59,390 bases of DNA. Origin: Collinsella aerofaciens. GTDB taxonomy: Bacteria; Actinomycetota; Coriobacteriia; Coriobacteriales; Coriobacteriaceae. A model generated the notes under the pieces. It had not been told where the DNA came from. It saw nothing but the letters and a program-made list of their open reading frames with translations, and searched no databases. The stretch is taken from contig NZ_JADNGN010000010.1 of NCBI RefSeq assembly GCF_015553355.1, positions 1-59,390 of the forward strand, in the 5' to 3' direction. Positions 43,430 through 51,762 of this stretch are shown here, one piece after another. Position 1 is the stretch's first letter. Every line of letters starts with the position of its first letter. The position numbers and the translations under genes were made by a program.

Positions 43430-44452
43430 ATGAGCAAAGAGTGTGTCGAGCAGGTCGAAGGCACAGGGGCTTCGGTGCCGATGACCGATATATCGAACAT
43501 TGATGTGCCCGAGGGCACCGACGAGCTCAGCCGCAACACCCGTCGCGCCTGGCGCGAGCGCCTTAACGATGCGTCGTCGCGCAAGATGATCACGGGCGTC
43601 TTGGCTACGCTGGTGGGCGGTTCGTTTTGGGGCTTCTCGGGCACCAGCGCGAGCTTTCTGTTCGATATCTACCACGTCGACACCTTGTGGCTTATGAGCG
43701 CGCGTCAGATTCTCGCCGGTCTACTCTTTATGGCCGTGGTTGTTACGCGCGACCGCGAGCGCCTGATTAAGCTCTGGACCACACCCGCCGATCGCAAGCA
43801 GCTGCTGCTCTTTACCGCCTTTGGCCTGCTGTTCAATCAGTTTTGCTATCTTTCGGCCGTGCGCCTGACGAACGCCGGAACCGCGACGGTGCTCCAGTGC
43901 CTGCAGCTCGTTATCATCATGGGCTACGCCTGCGTGACCGATCGCCGCATGCCGCGTACTCGCGAAGTCGTCGGCATTGGCCTGGCTCTGGGTGGAACCT
44001 TTTTAATCGCCACCGGCGGCGACCCCACCAGCCTGAATATCTCGCCGCTTGGCCTGGCAGCAGGTCTTATGTGTGCGGTCAGCGCCGCGTGTATGGCGGT
44101 GATTCCCGCCAAGATCCTGCCCGAATACGGTAGCCCCATCGTCACGGGCTCGGCAATGCTCACGGCGGGCGTGGTCTCATGTGTCTTCGTGCAGCCCTGG
44201 GCGCATATGCCGGCGCTCGATGCCGCCGGTATCGAGGCGCTCGCGGTGTTCGTGGTTATCGGCTCGTTTTTTGCTTACATGCTCTATATGCAGGGCGTTA
44301 AGGACATCGGCTCGGTGCGTGCGAGCCTCATCGGAACTGTGGAGCCGGTTTCGGCGACCATCACCAGCGCCGTTATGCTGGGCACGGTGTTTTTGCCGAC
44401 CGACCTTATCGGCTTTGCCATGATCATCGTGATGATGTTCCTCACGGTGTAG
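43430..44452 (+). CDS. EamA/DMT-family transporter
   Basis: The 340-residue protein has a hydrophilic N-terminus of about 55 residues and ten membrane helices in two EamA repeats (GGSFWGFSGTSASFLFD at the first helix, GSVRASLIGTVEPVSA in the last repeat, the family's signature). It is likely a metabolite exporter; the substrate is unknown. GGGGAG precedes the ATG at 43430. The longer in-frame stretch from 43223 has no ribosome site. The region 43141-43429 between tRNA-Val and this gene shows no other gene. Confidence 0.88.
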   Translation: MSKECVEQVEGTGASVPMTDISNIDVPEGTDELSRNTRRAWRERLNDASSRKMITGVLATLVGGSFWGFSGTSASFLFDIYHVDTLWLMSARQILAGLLFMAVVVTRDRERLIKLWTTPADRKQLLLFTAFGLLFNQFCYLSAVRLTNAGTATVLQCLQLVIIMGYACVTDRRMPRTREVVGIGLALGGTFLIATGGDPTSLNISPLGLAAGLMCAVSAACMAVIPAKILPEYGSPIVTGSAMLTAGVVSCVFVQPWAHMPALDAAGIEALAVFVVIGSFFAYMLYMQGVKDIGSVRASLIGTVEPVSATITSAVMLGTVFLPTDLIGFAMIIVMMFLTV

Positions 44453-44601
44453 TTGACGCCGCCGCCAAGACAGAAAAGGTGTTGTGCCGCATTTTCGCCA
44501 ATTGATGTCCGTGTCTGGAGTTTAGCTGTCGATGCTCAAAATGCCATAAACTAGTAACGATATGGACTTTTTCATTGCGACTCAATTGCGAGGATTTCTT
44601 T

Positions 44602-46914
44602 ATGGCTGGTAATCACTTTAAGGGCAGCGATAGCGGCCGTCCTGCAGTTCCGCCGCGTCCGAACGGGGCTGGTAAGGCCGGCACGCCGGGCGACGCTGGA
44701 CAGGGCGGCTCCGGTAAGCGCGTGTCCCCGGGCGAGACGGCGATGTTTACCGCTCTGTACGAGCAGTCTCAAAAGGCAAAAAAGACCGGCCGTGCAAGAG
44801 GGAATGTCTTTGCGGGCGGTGCAACCTCCGCGTCGCAGCCGAGCGGGGCTCCTTCGGTACCTGCGAACAACGCAGGTGCTGCCAACGCCGCGAATGCCGC
44901 CGGCAACGTTAATGCCGGCAAGGCCGACAACAATACTCCCTCTGCCGGTGGCGCGGGGCTTACGGGTAACCTTGGCACGATCTACACCGGCGCCTCCGAG
45001 ACTGGCACGTTCGCCCGCCTGGATGATAGCGGTGCCGAGTTTGCGGGCTCGGGTTCCAAGGAAGATTATTACGATTTTGGCTTGAACTACGGTAGCGACG
45101 CTTCGTCGAGTTCGACCTCTGACGGTCTGGTCCGTCATCGCCATCGCAAGGGCGAGCGCAAAAAGCGTCACACCGGCGCCATTATTGCCGCTGTACTCGC
45201 GGTGCTTCTCGTTGCGCTTGGCGCAAGCGGCTTTATGCTGCTTAACTCGGCAAAGACCGTAAAGAGCGAAGCGAAGGAGGCTGTCGAGATCGTCGGTGGC
45301 CTTAAGGACAAGGTCACGTCGGGCGATTTTTCGACGCTGCCTGACGACGCGAAGAAGATCGATGAACTCTGCGACAGCATGAAGGCGGAGACTTCGAGCC
45401 CGCTGTGGACGGCGGCTTCGTTTATCCCGGTGTATGGCAGTGACATCAACGCAGCCCGCACCATGATTGATGCCCTGTCCGATGTCTCGAGCAACGCGCT
45501 GGTTCCCATGGCCGACAACCTTTCGCAGGCCACGCCCGGCAAGCTGTTCCAGGACGGCATGATTAACGTGTCCGCGCTGCAGGCGGTCGCCGATTCGCTT
45601 TCCAGCAGCTCAAAGGTGTTCAAGAGCGCCAACGAGAAGGTCCAGGGCATTGGCGATACTCATATTTCCCAGGTGACCGAGCTGGTCGATAAGGCCAAGG
45701 ACGGCTTTGCCACCCTCAACGGCGCGGTTGACGCGGCGGAGAAGGTCGCCCCCGTCCTTCCCCAGATGCTCGGCGCCAACGGCCAGACGCGCAACTACCT
45801 TGTGTACGCCATGAACAACGTCGAGATTCGTGCTTGCGGTGGCTTTGGCGGTTCGCAGGGCCTGATTTCGGTCACCGACGGCCAGATGTCGATTGGCGAG
45901 TTTGTTCCCTGCATTGCGCGCAGCAAAGACGAGGCGGTTGAGAGCGTCGACGAAGAAGATGAGACGCTGTTTGGTGACCACAGCAACCTATACATCTCGG
46001 GCAACACCTATTCGCCCGACTGGCCCCGTAATTCGCAGCGTGTCGCCGCGCTGTGGAAGTCTGAATATGGTCAGGACGTCGATGGCGTCATTGGTATCGA
46101 TCCGGTATTCCTGCAGTATCTGTTGGGCCTCGTGGGTAATGTTTCACTGCCCGACGGTACAGTCGTTGACGGCACTAACGCGGCGAAGGTGCTTATGCAT
46201 GATGTGTACTGGAACTATCCGGTCGAGGAGTCGGACGGCATCTTTGCATCCGTCGCCAGCGCTGCCTTCGACAAGATCCTTGGCGGTATCGGCGACGTCG
46301 ATGTTGCGAACCTTGTCAGCGCCGTTGAGCGCGGTGCCGAAGAGGGCCGCCTGATCGCGTGGATGAAAAACGATGACGAGCAGAACGCTATCAAGGAGAT
46401 GAACATCGACGCCTCACTGCCCGATCCGGATGACCCGAGTGAAGATCCCGTTGCTGGTGTCTACTTTAACAACCTGAGCTTCTCCAAGCTCGACTGGTAT
46501 CTGAACGCCGATACGCAGATTGGTCAGGGCGTGAAGAACGGCGACGGCGCTTGCTCGTATCGCATCACCGTTACCCTGACGAACATCATGACGCAGGAGG
46601 AGGCAGGTAAGCTGCCCGACTACGTAGCGGCCAGTGCGCCTGGGACCTCGCGTGACGATGAGCGCTTGTATGTATCACTGTTTGCGCCGACAGGCGGCAG
46701 CATTACCGATCTAAACGTCGAGGGGACTCAGTTTGGACTGTTCGCTGCCACTTGGCACGGAGTTCCCTGCTATTCAGGAACCGTTGACCTGCATGCTGGC
46801 GAGACGACGACGATCACGTATACGCTGACCACGTCGGCCGAGGCGGGGGACAAGCCGCTTACGCTGCGTCAGACTCCTACATGCCAGGCGGCTCGCGACA
46901 GCGCGTCGGCGTAG
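44602..46914 (+). CDS. DUF4012-domain membrane-anchored protein
   Basis: The 770-residue protein has a cytosolic low-complexity region rich in Gly, Ala, Asn and Ser (1-165), a basic stretch HRHRKGERKKRH, one membrane helix (about 193-215), and a large outside DUF4012 domain with the family core QTRNYLVYAMNNVEIRACGG then FGGSQGLISV (near 400-425). DUF4012 proteins of actinobacteria and firmicutes are often found near cell-wall polysaccharide genes, and the next gene is glmM, which supplies wall precursors. GAGG lies before the ATG at 44602. Confidence 0.87.
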   Translation: MAGNHFKGSDSGRPAVPPRPNGAGKAGTPGDAGQGGSGKRVSPGETAMFTALYEQSQKAKKTGRARGNVFAGGATSASQPSGAPSVPANNAGAANAANAAGNVNAGKADNNTPSAGGAGLTGNLGTIYTGASETGTFARLDDSGAEFAGSGSKEDYYDFGLNYGSDASSSSTSDGLVRHRHRKGERKKRHTGAIIAAVLAVLLVALGASGFMLLNSAKTVKSEAKEAVEIVGGLKDKVTSGDFSTLPDDAKKIDELCDSMKAETSSPLWTAASFIPVYGSDINAARTMIDALSDVSSNALVPMADNLSQATPGKLFQDGMINVSALQAVADSLSSSSKVFKSANEKVQGIGDTHISQVTELVDKAKDGFATLNGAVDAAEKVAPVLPQMLGANGQTRNYLVYAMNNVEIRACGGFGGSQGLISVTDGQMSIGEFVPCIARSKDEAVESVDEEDETLFGDHSNLYISGNTYSPDWPRNSQRVAALWKSEYGQDVDGVIGIDPVFLQYLLGLVGNVSLPDGTVVDGTNAAKVLMHDVYWNYPVEESDGIFASVASAAFDKILGGIGDVDVANLVSAVERGAEEGRLIAWMKNDDEQNAIKEMNIDASLPDPDDPSEDPVAGVYFNNLSFSKLDWYLNADTQIGQGVKNGDGACSYRITVTLTNIMTQEEAGKLPDYVAASAPGTSRDDERLYVSLFAPTGGSITDLNVEGTQFGLFAATWHGVPCYSGTVDLHAGETTTITYTLTTSAEAGDKPLTLRQTPTCQAARDSASA

Positions 46915-46951
46915 GGTTTTTCTGGTAGCGCAGATAATCGAGTACCATTTT

Positions 46952-46985
46952 GGGGCGGACAGGCAATCTGTTCGCCCCTATTTTG
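46952..46985 (+). terminator. Terminator before glmM
   Basis: GGGGCGGACAG (46952-46962) pairs with CTGTTCGCCCC (46968-46978), one G-T pair, followed by TATTTTGT. It ends 12 bases before the glmM ATG, overlapping its leader, so it may also attenuate. Confidence 0.75.
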
Positions 46986-46997
46986 TAAGGAGAGCGC

Positions 46998-48329
46998 ATG
47001 AAGTACTTTGGCACCGACGGCTTTCGCGGCGAGGCCAACGTTGGGCTGACGGTAGAGCACGCTTATAAGATTGGCCGTTTTGTGGGCTGGTATTACGGCG
47101 CCAACCGCAGTGCTAAGGCGCGCGTTATCGTGGGCAAGGACACACGTCGCTCGAGTTATATGTTCGAGGCGGCGCTGGTGAGCGGTCTGGTCGCGAGCGG
47201 TGCGGACGCCTATATGCTGCACGTGATCCCCACGCCGGGCGTAGCGCATCAGACCGTGGAGGGCTGCTTCGATTGCGGCATCATGATCAGCGCGAGCCAC
47301 AACCCGTTTTGCGATAACGGCATTAAGCTCGTCAATAGCGACGGCTTTAAGATGGACGAGGACGTACTGGAGCTCATCGAGGACTATATCGATGGCAAGA
47401 GCGAGGTGCCGCTGGCCACGGGCAACCACATCGGCGCCACGGTGGACTACATGCAGGGCCGCAACCGCTACATTGCTTCGCTCATCGCCAGCGCGAACTT
47501 TTCGTTGCAGGGCGTCAAGATCGGCATCGACTGCGCCAACGGCTCGGCTTCCTCGGTGGCCAAGCCGGTGTTTGACGCGCTGGGCGCCGACGTGCGCGTG
47601 ATCAACGCCGCGCCCGATGGCTTTAACATCAACGTCGACTGCGGCTCCACGCATATGGAGCGCCTGCAGCGCCACGTGGTGGAGCAGGGCCTGGACGTGG
47701 GTTTTGCCTACGACGGCGATGCCGACCGCTGCCTGGCCGTGGATGAGCGCGGTCGCGTGGTAGACGGCGACCAGATTTTGTACGTGTGCGGCGTGTATCT
47801 GAACAAGCACGGTCGCCTCTCGGGCGGTACCGTGGTGCCGACGATTGCCAGTAACTTTGGCCTTGTCAAGTCGTTGGAGCTTGCCGGCCTGAGCGCCGTG
47901 ACCAGCGGCGTGGGCGACCGTCACGTGTATGCCAAGATGCGCGAGGGCGGCTACAGCCTGGGCGGCGAGCAGACGGGCCATACGATCTTTGGCGATATCG
48001 AGCGCACGGGCGACGGCATTATGACTTCGCTGCGCGTGATGGAAGTGATTCGTGCCGAGCGCGAGACGCTCTCGCAGCTCACGGCTCCGTGCAAGTTGCT
48101 GCCGCAGGCGCAGGTGGCCGTGCGCGTGGCGGACAAGGACGCCGCGCTCGAGAACATGGGCGTGCAGAACGCCATCGCCGAGGCCGAGGCTGCGCTGGCA
48201 GGCGAGGGCCGCGTGCTCGTGCGCAAGAGCGGAACCGAGTCGGTTATCCGCGTGCTGGCCGAGGCGCCCGACCAAGCATCTGCCGATGCCGCCATGAAGC
48301 GCATCGCCGCCGCGCTGGAAGCTCTGTAA
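46998..48329 (+). CDS. glmM: Phosphoglucosamine mutase
   Basis: The 443-residue enzyme interconverts glucosamine-6- and glucosamine-1-phosphate for peptidoglycan. It opens with YFGTDGFRGEAN, has the phosphorylated Ser100 in ISASHNP, metal-binding DGDADR (239-244), sugar-binding GGEQTGH and the phosphate-binding RKSGTES near the C-terminus. AAGGAG precedes the ATG. Length is normal. A bidirectional terminator separates it from the convergent carboxypeptidase gene. Confidence 0.96.
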   Translation: MKYFGTDGFRGEANVGLTVEHAYKIGRFVGWYYGANRSAKARVIVGKDTRRSSYMFEAALVSGLVASGADAYMLHVIPTPGVAHQTVEGCFDCGIMISASHNPFCDNGIKLVNSDGFKMDEDVLELIEDYIDGKSEVPLATGNHIGATVDYMQGRNRYIASLIASANFSLQGVKIGIDCANGSASSVAKPVFDALGADVRVINAAPDGFNINVDCGSTHMERLQRHVVEQGLDVGFAYDGDADRCLAVDERGRVVDGDQILYVCGVYLNKHGRLSGGTVVPTIASNFGLVKSLELAGLSAVTSGVGDRHVYAKMREGGYSLGGEQTGHTIFGDIERTGDGIMTSLRVMEVIRAERETLSQLTAPCKLLPQAQVAVRVADKDAALENMGVQNAIAEAEAALAGEGRVLVRKSGTESVIRVLAEAPDQASADAAMKRIAAALEAL

Positions 48330-48365
48330 GGTAGTCATTGGGGACGTTCTTAAACAACTAGGTGG

Positions 48366-48404
48366 AAAGGGGACGCCGCGGATTGGTTCCGCGGCGTCCC
48401 CTTT
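48366..48404. terminator. Bidirectional terminator
   Basis: A perfect 16-bp stem, AAAGGGGACGCCGCGG (48366-48381) with its complement (48389-48404), lies between two convergent genes and has A and T runs of only three. A fragment GTAGTCATTGGGGACG of the 18394 repeat lies just before it. Confidence 0.75.
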
Positions 48405-48426
48405 GCGTTGGCGTGTCGGTTATGCC

Positions 48427-50001
48427 TTACAGCTCGTAGAGCGTGGTGAACTTGTCCTGCAGGTAGCTGCAGTAGTAGCGGGCATCGAACGCCATGCCGC
48501 ACGCGCCCTTGATGAGCTCCGGCGCGTCCTTGGCGCGGCCCCACTGCCAAATGTGCTCGCCCAGCCAGGCGCGGACGGGCGCCAAATCGCCGTTCACACA
48601 GGCGCTGGTAAGGTCGACGCCGTCGCGGCACATGGCCGGCACGAACATGGCGTCGTAGGCGCTGCCCAGCGCATACGTGGGGAAGTAGCCAAACGAGCCG
48701 CCGCTCCAGTGCGTATCCTGTAGGCAGCCGTGCGTGTCGTCGGGAACGGGAATGCCCAGGTACTCATCCATAAAGCGATTCCAAAGTGCGGGGATGTCCT
48801 TGGCCGTTGCCTCGCCGGCAAACAGCATGCGCTCGATCTCGTAGCGCACCATAACGTGCAGCGGATAGGTGAGCTCGTCGGCCTCGGTGCGGATCAGCGA
48901 AGGCTGCGCGATGTTCACGGCGTGGTAGAGCGTGTCCTCGTCGACGTCGCCGTAGACCTCGGGTGCGTGGCGGCGCAGCACCTCGAGCAGCGGTCCCATA
49001 AAGGCGCGGCTGCGACCCACGGTGTTCTCGAAAAAGCGGCTCTGGCTCTCGTGGATGCCCATGGAGGTGCCGCCCTCAAGACAGGTGCGCGCATAGGCGG
49101 GATTGACGCCCAGCTCGTACATGGCATGTCCCGCCTCGTGGATGATGCTGTAGACGTTGGAGATGCAATCGTTCTCGTAGATGTGTGTCGCGATGCGCGC
49201 GTCACCCACGGCAAAGCCTTCGCTAAACGGGTGTTCGGTAAAGGCAAGCGTGGTGTCGTTCAGGTTCAGGCCGACGAGCTTCATAAGGTCGAAGCTCATG
49301 GCGCGCTGGGCGGCCTCGGGCACGCGGGCGTGCAAAAAGTCGGTAGCGGGCTGCTGGCCGCGCTCGCCGATGGCGTGCACGAGCGGCACGACCGTCGCCT
49401 TGACCTCATCGCAAAACGCATCGAAGCTCTCGGCAGAAAGGCCGCGCTCGTACTGGTCGAGCCAAACGTCGTATGGGTCGCGCTTGGGGTCCATGAGTTC
49501 GGCCTGATGCTTAAGCTGGGCGACGATTTTATCCACATAGGGCTCAAAACTCGCCCAGTCGTTGGCCGTCTTGGCCTTGTGCCACACGGCGTCGGCCTCG
49601 CAGGTGAGCCTGGTCCAGGCCTCGGCCTCCTCGGTAGGAATAACGCTTGCCTCGCGCTGGTCGCGGCCGAGCACGCGAATCTCGTCGAGCAGCTGCGGGT
49701 CGTCGATCTTTTCGCCCGCGACCGTCTCACGCGCGAGAGAGTGCACGAGCTCAACGGACTTTTTGCTGGTCAGGAGCTTGTGATGTTCGCCGGCAAGGGT
49801 CCCCATAGCATCGGCGCGGGCCGCGGCGCCGTTGGCGGGGGCAATCGTCGCGCCATCGAACTCGGCAATCTTGAGCAGGTATTCACGAGTCAACAGCTTG
49901 CCCTCGAGCTTGCGGAATTTTTTGACGGCCTTATCGACCTTCATGCCTTTGGGCGTCTTGCCCACTGCGGGCTTGGTCTTCTTATCGTGCTTCTTACCCA
50001 T
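48427..50001 (-). CDS. M32-family carboxypeptidase
   Basis: The 524-residue metallopeptidase (carboxypeptidase Taq type) has HEAGH (288-292) and the downstream GGTSMGIHESQSRFFEN with the third zinc ligand and the conserved HES motif. It removes C-terminal residues from peptides in the cytoplasm. The first 40 residues are strongly basic (KKHDKKTKPAVGKTPKG), an extension beyond the usual start of the family. AAGGAT lies before the ATG at 50001. Confidence 0.93.
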   Translation of the reverse strand: MGKKHDKKTKPAVGKTPKGMKVDKAVKKFRKLEGKLLTREYLLKIAEFDGATIAPANGAAARADAMGTLAGEHHKLLTSKKSVELVHSLARETVAGEKIDDPQLLDEIRVLGRDQREASVIPTEEAEAWTRLTCEADAVWHKAKTANDWASFEPYVDKIVAQLKHQAELMDPKRDPYDVWLDQYERGLSAESFDAFCDEVKATVVPLVHAIGERGQQPATDFLHARVPEAAQRAMSFDLMKLVGLNLNDTTLAFTEHPFSEGFAVGDARIATHIYENDCISNVYSIIHEAGHAMYELGVNPAYARTCLEGGTSMGIHESQSRFFENTVGRSRAFMGPLLEVLRRHAPEVYGDVDEDTLYHAVNIAQPSLIRTEADELTYPLHVMVRYEIERMLFAGEATAKDIPALWNRFMDEYLGIPVPDDTHGCLQDTHWSGGSFGYFPTYALGSAYDAMFVPAMCRDGVDLTSACVNGDLAPVRAWLGEHIWQWGRAKDAPELIKGACGMAFDARYYCSYLQDKFTTLYEL

Positions 50002-50138
50002 ACCATATCCTTGATCTCGCGAGCCGAGCGCCATGGATGGGCGCACGGCCAGTTTGCACAGCTACCTGCCTTGTACCCAGCACGAACAAAACGGAACGCG
50101 GCGATATGCTCGCAGAATGTGTTATCCTATAGCCCAAT

Positions 50139-50421
50139 GCGTTGACGGAGAGGGTTTTGCCCGCCGCGTCGCCGGCAAGAGAGGGAAGGTCATGGGCTGC
50201 AAGCCTTCCTGCGGTGACAAGGGCCAAGCGTTCACTCCCGAGCAGCGACCTCAACGGGCGCGCGGCCAGCGGCGGCGATGTCCCCAGTAGGGAAGCCGTG
50301 AGCCTCGCGACAAGGGGCACAGAGTGGGCGCGGCGGGCCAGACATCCGCCGGGTCAAACAAGGTGGTACCGCGGAATTCAACCGTCCTTGGGCAATGCAC
50401 ATGCCCGAGGGCGGTTTTTTG
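50139..50421 (+). promoter_or_regulatory. T-box leader of pheS
   Basis: The T-box sequence AAGGTGGTACCGCG (50361-50374) is followed by a strong terminator: CCGTCCTTGGGCA (50383-50395) pairs with TGCCCGAGGGCGG (50403-50415), then six T. Upstream is a long structured Stem I region. A -10-like TATCCT lies at 50123-50128. The T-box bulge would pair with the uncharged tRNA end and form an antiterminator, so pheS responds to uncharged tRNA-Phe. The TTC specifier (perhaps in the GCCTTCCTGCGG segment near 50202) was not settled. The rest of the 50002-50505 gap holds no gene. Confidence 0.92.
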
Positions 50422-50505
50422 TTACCGAACCGGGCCGCACATTCGCAGCGCCGGGTGGCTCCAACCGCCGCGGCAAGTGGATGCGCGAGAGACGAAAGGG
50501 AAGAC

Positions 50506-51582
50506 ATGAGTCTGATTGATGATCTGGTCAAACTCGAGGAAGAGGCCAAGGAGCTCGTCGCAGGCGCCGACGACGCCGCAAAGCTCGAGGCCGCGCGCGT
50601 TGAGCTGCTCGGCCGCAAGGGCCGCATCACCGGCCTGATGCGCATGATGGGCAAGCTCGCCCCCGAGGATCGCCCCGTGATGGGCAAGCGCGCCAACGAG
50701 ATGCGCCAGCTGATCGAGGGCATGCTCGACGAGCGCACGACCGAGATGAAGGCCGCCGCCCTCAAGCACGCATTGGAGCACGACGCCGTCGACATCACGC
50801 TGCCGGGCATCCGTCCGCAGATCGGTCACCAGCACCTGATCAAGCAGATCATCGAGGAGGCCGAGGACATCTTCTGCGGCATCGGCTACACCGTCGAGTC
50901 CGGTCCCATGGTCGACACCTCCTACTACAACTTCACCGCGCTCAACGCCCCCATGGATCACCCGAGCCGCTCGGCCCGCGACACCTTCTACGTGGTCGAC
51001 AACAACCCCGGCAGCGTCGCGCACCCCGAGGCGCATGCCCATGGCGAGTCCGACGTACTGCTGCGCACCCAGACCTCGGGCGTGCAGATCCACACCATGG
51101 AGTCGCAAAAGCCGCCCATCTACATGATCTGCCCGGGCACCGTCTACCGTCCCGACACGGCCGACGCCTGCCACCTGCCGCAGTTCAACCAGATCGAGGG
51201 CCTGGTCGTCGACGAGGGCATCACCTTTGGCGACCTTAAGGGCACGCTCGACTACTTTGTTAAGTGCATGTTTGGCGAGGACCGCAAGACGCGTTACCGC
51301 CCGCACTTCTTCCCCTTCACCGAGCCTTCCTGCGAGGTGGACGTAAGCTGCCACGTCTGCGGCGGCAAGGGCTGCAACTTCTGCAAGCACAGCGGCTGGA
51401 TCGAGATCCTGGGCTGCGGCATGGTCGACCCCAACGTCCTGATCAACTGCGGCATCGACCCCGAGAAGTACACCGGCTTCGCCTTTGGTATTGGCGCCGA
51501 GCGCGTCGCGGCACTGCGCTACGACCTGCCGGACCTGCGAACGCTCATGACAGGTGATATGCGCTTCTTGAACCAATTTTAA
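50506..51582 (+). CDS. pheS: Phenylalanyl-tRNA synthetase alpha subunit
   Basis: The 358-residue catalytic subunit has an N-terminal coiled coil that holds tRNA (1-90) and class II core motifs: GHQHLIKQIIEE, RTQTSGVQIHTM, FTEPSCEVDVSC and the final GFAFGIGAERVAALRY. A cysteine-rich insert CHVCGGKGCNFCKHSGW (near 285-300) could bind zinc and is common in bacterial PheS. GAAAGGGA precedes the ATG. It is under T-box control and is followed by pheT after 180 bases containing a hairpin repeat. Confidence 0.97.
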   Translation: MSLIDDLVKLEEEAKELVAGADDAAKLEAARVELLGRKGRITGLMRMMGKLAPEDRPVMGKRANEMRQLIEGMLDERTTEMKAAALKHALEHDAVDITLPGIRPQIGHQHLIKQIIEEAEDIFCGIGYTVESGPMVDTSYYNFTALNAPMDHPSRSARDTFYVVDNNPGSVAHPEAHAHGESDVLLRTQTSGVQIHTMESQKPPIYMICPGTVYRPDTADACHLPQFNQIEGLVVDEGITFGDLKGTLDYFVKCMFGEDRKTRYRPHFFPFTEPSCEVDVSCHVCGGKGCNFCKHSGWIEILGCGMVDPNVLINCGIDPEKYTGFAFGIGAERVAALRYDLPDLRTLMTGDMRFLNQF

Positions 51583-51598
51583 GTTGACCTGTCCCGGC

Positions 51599-51696
51599 GG
51601 CTTCCCGAGCCACCGCACCTTGCCTTTCAATCGTCGGTTGCGTACCTAAGTACGCGGCCCTCCTCTTTCAAGGCAATCTGCGGCACCTCGGAAACC
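51599..51696. repeat. Modular hairpin repeat, arm-swapped copy 3
   Basis: The loop (ATCGTCGGTTGCGTACCTAA, GTACGC, CCCTCCTCTTTC) matches the loop of copy 2 at 26705 in the same direction. The inner arms are exchanged: ACCTTGCC comes first and GGCAATCTG second, the reverse of copies 1 and 2. Outer arms (GGCTTCCCGAG and CTCGGAAACC) pair imperfectly. It lies between pheS and pheT in what should be one operon. Confidence 0.7.
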
Positions 51697-51762
51697 CGTC
51701 TCCGTAGCTGGAGTTTTCCGTCTGTTTATTGCAGACGTTACAGATGAAAGGAGACCAGTTAG

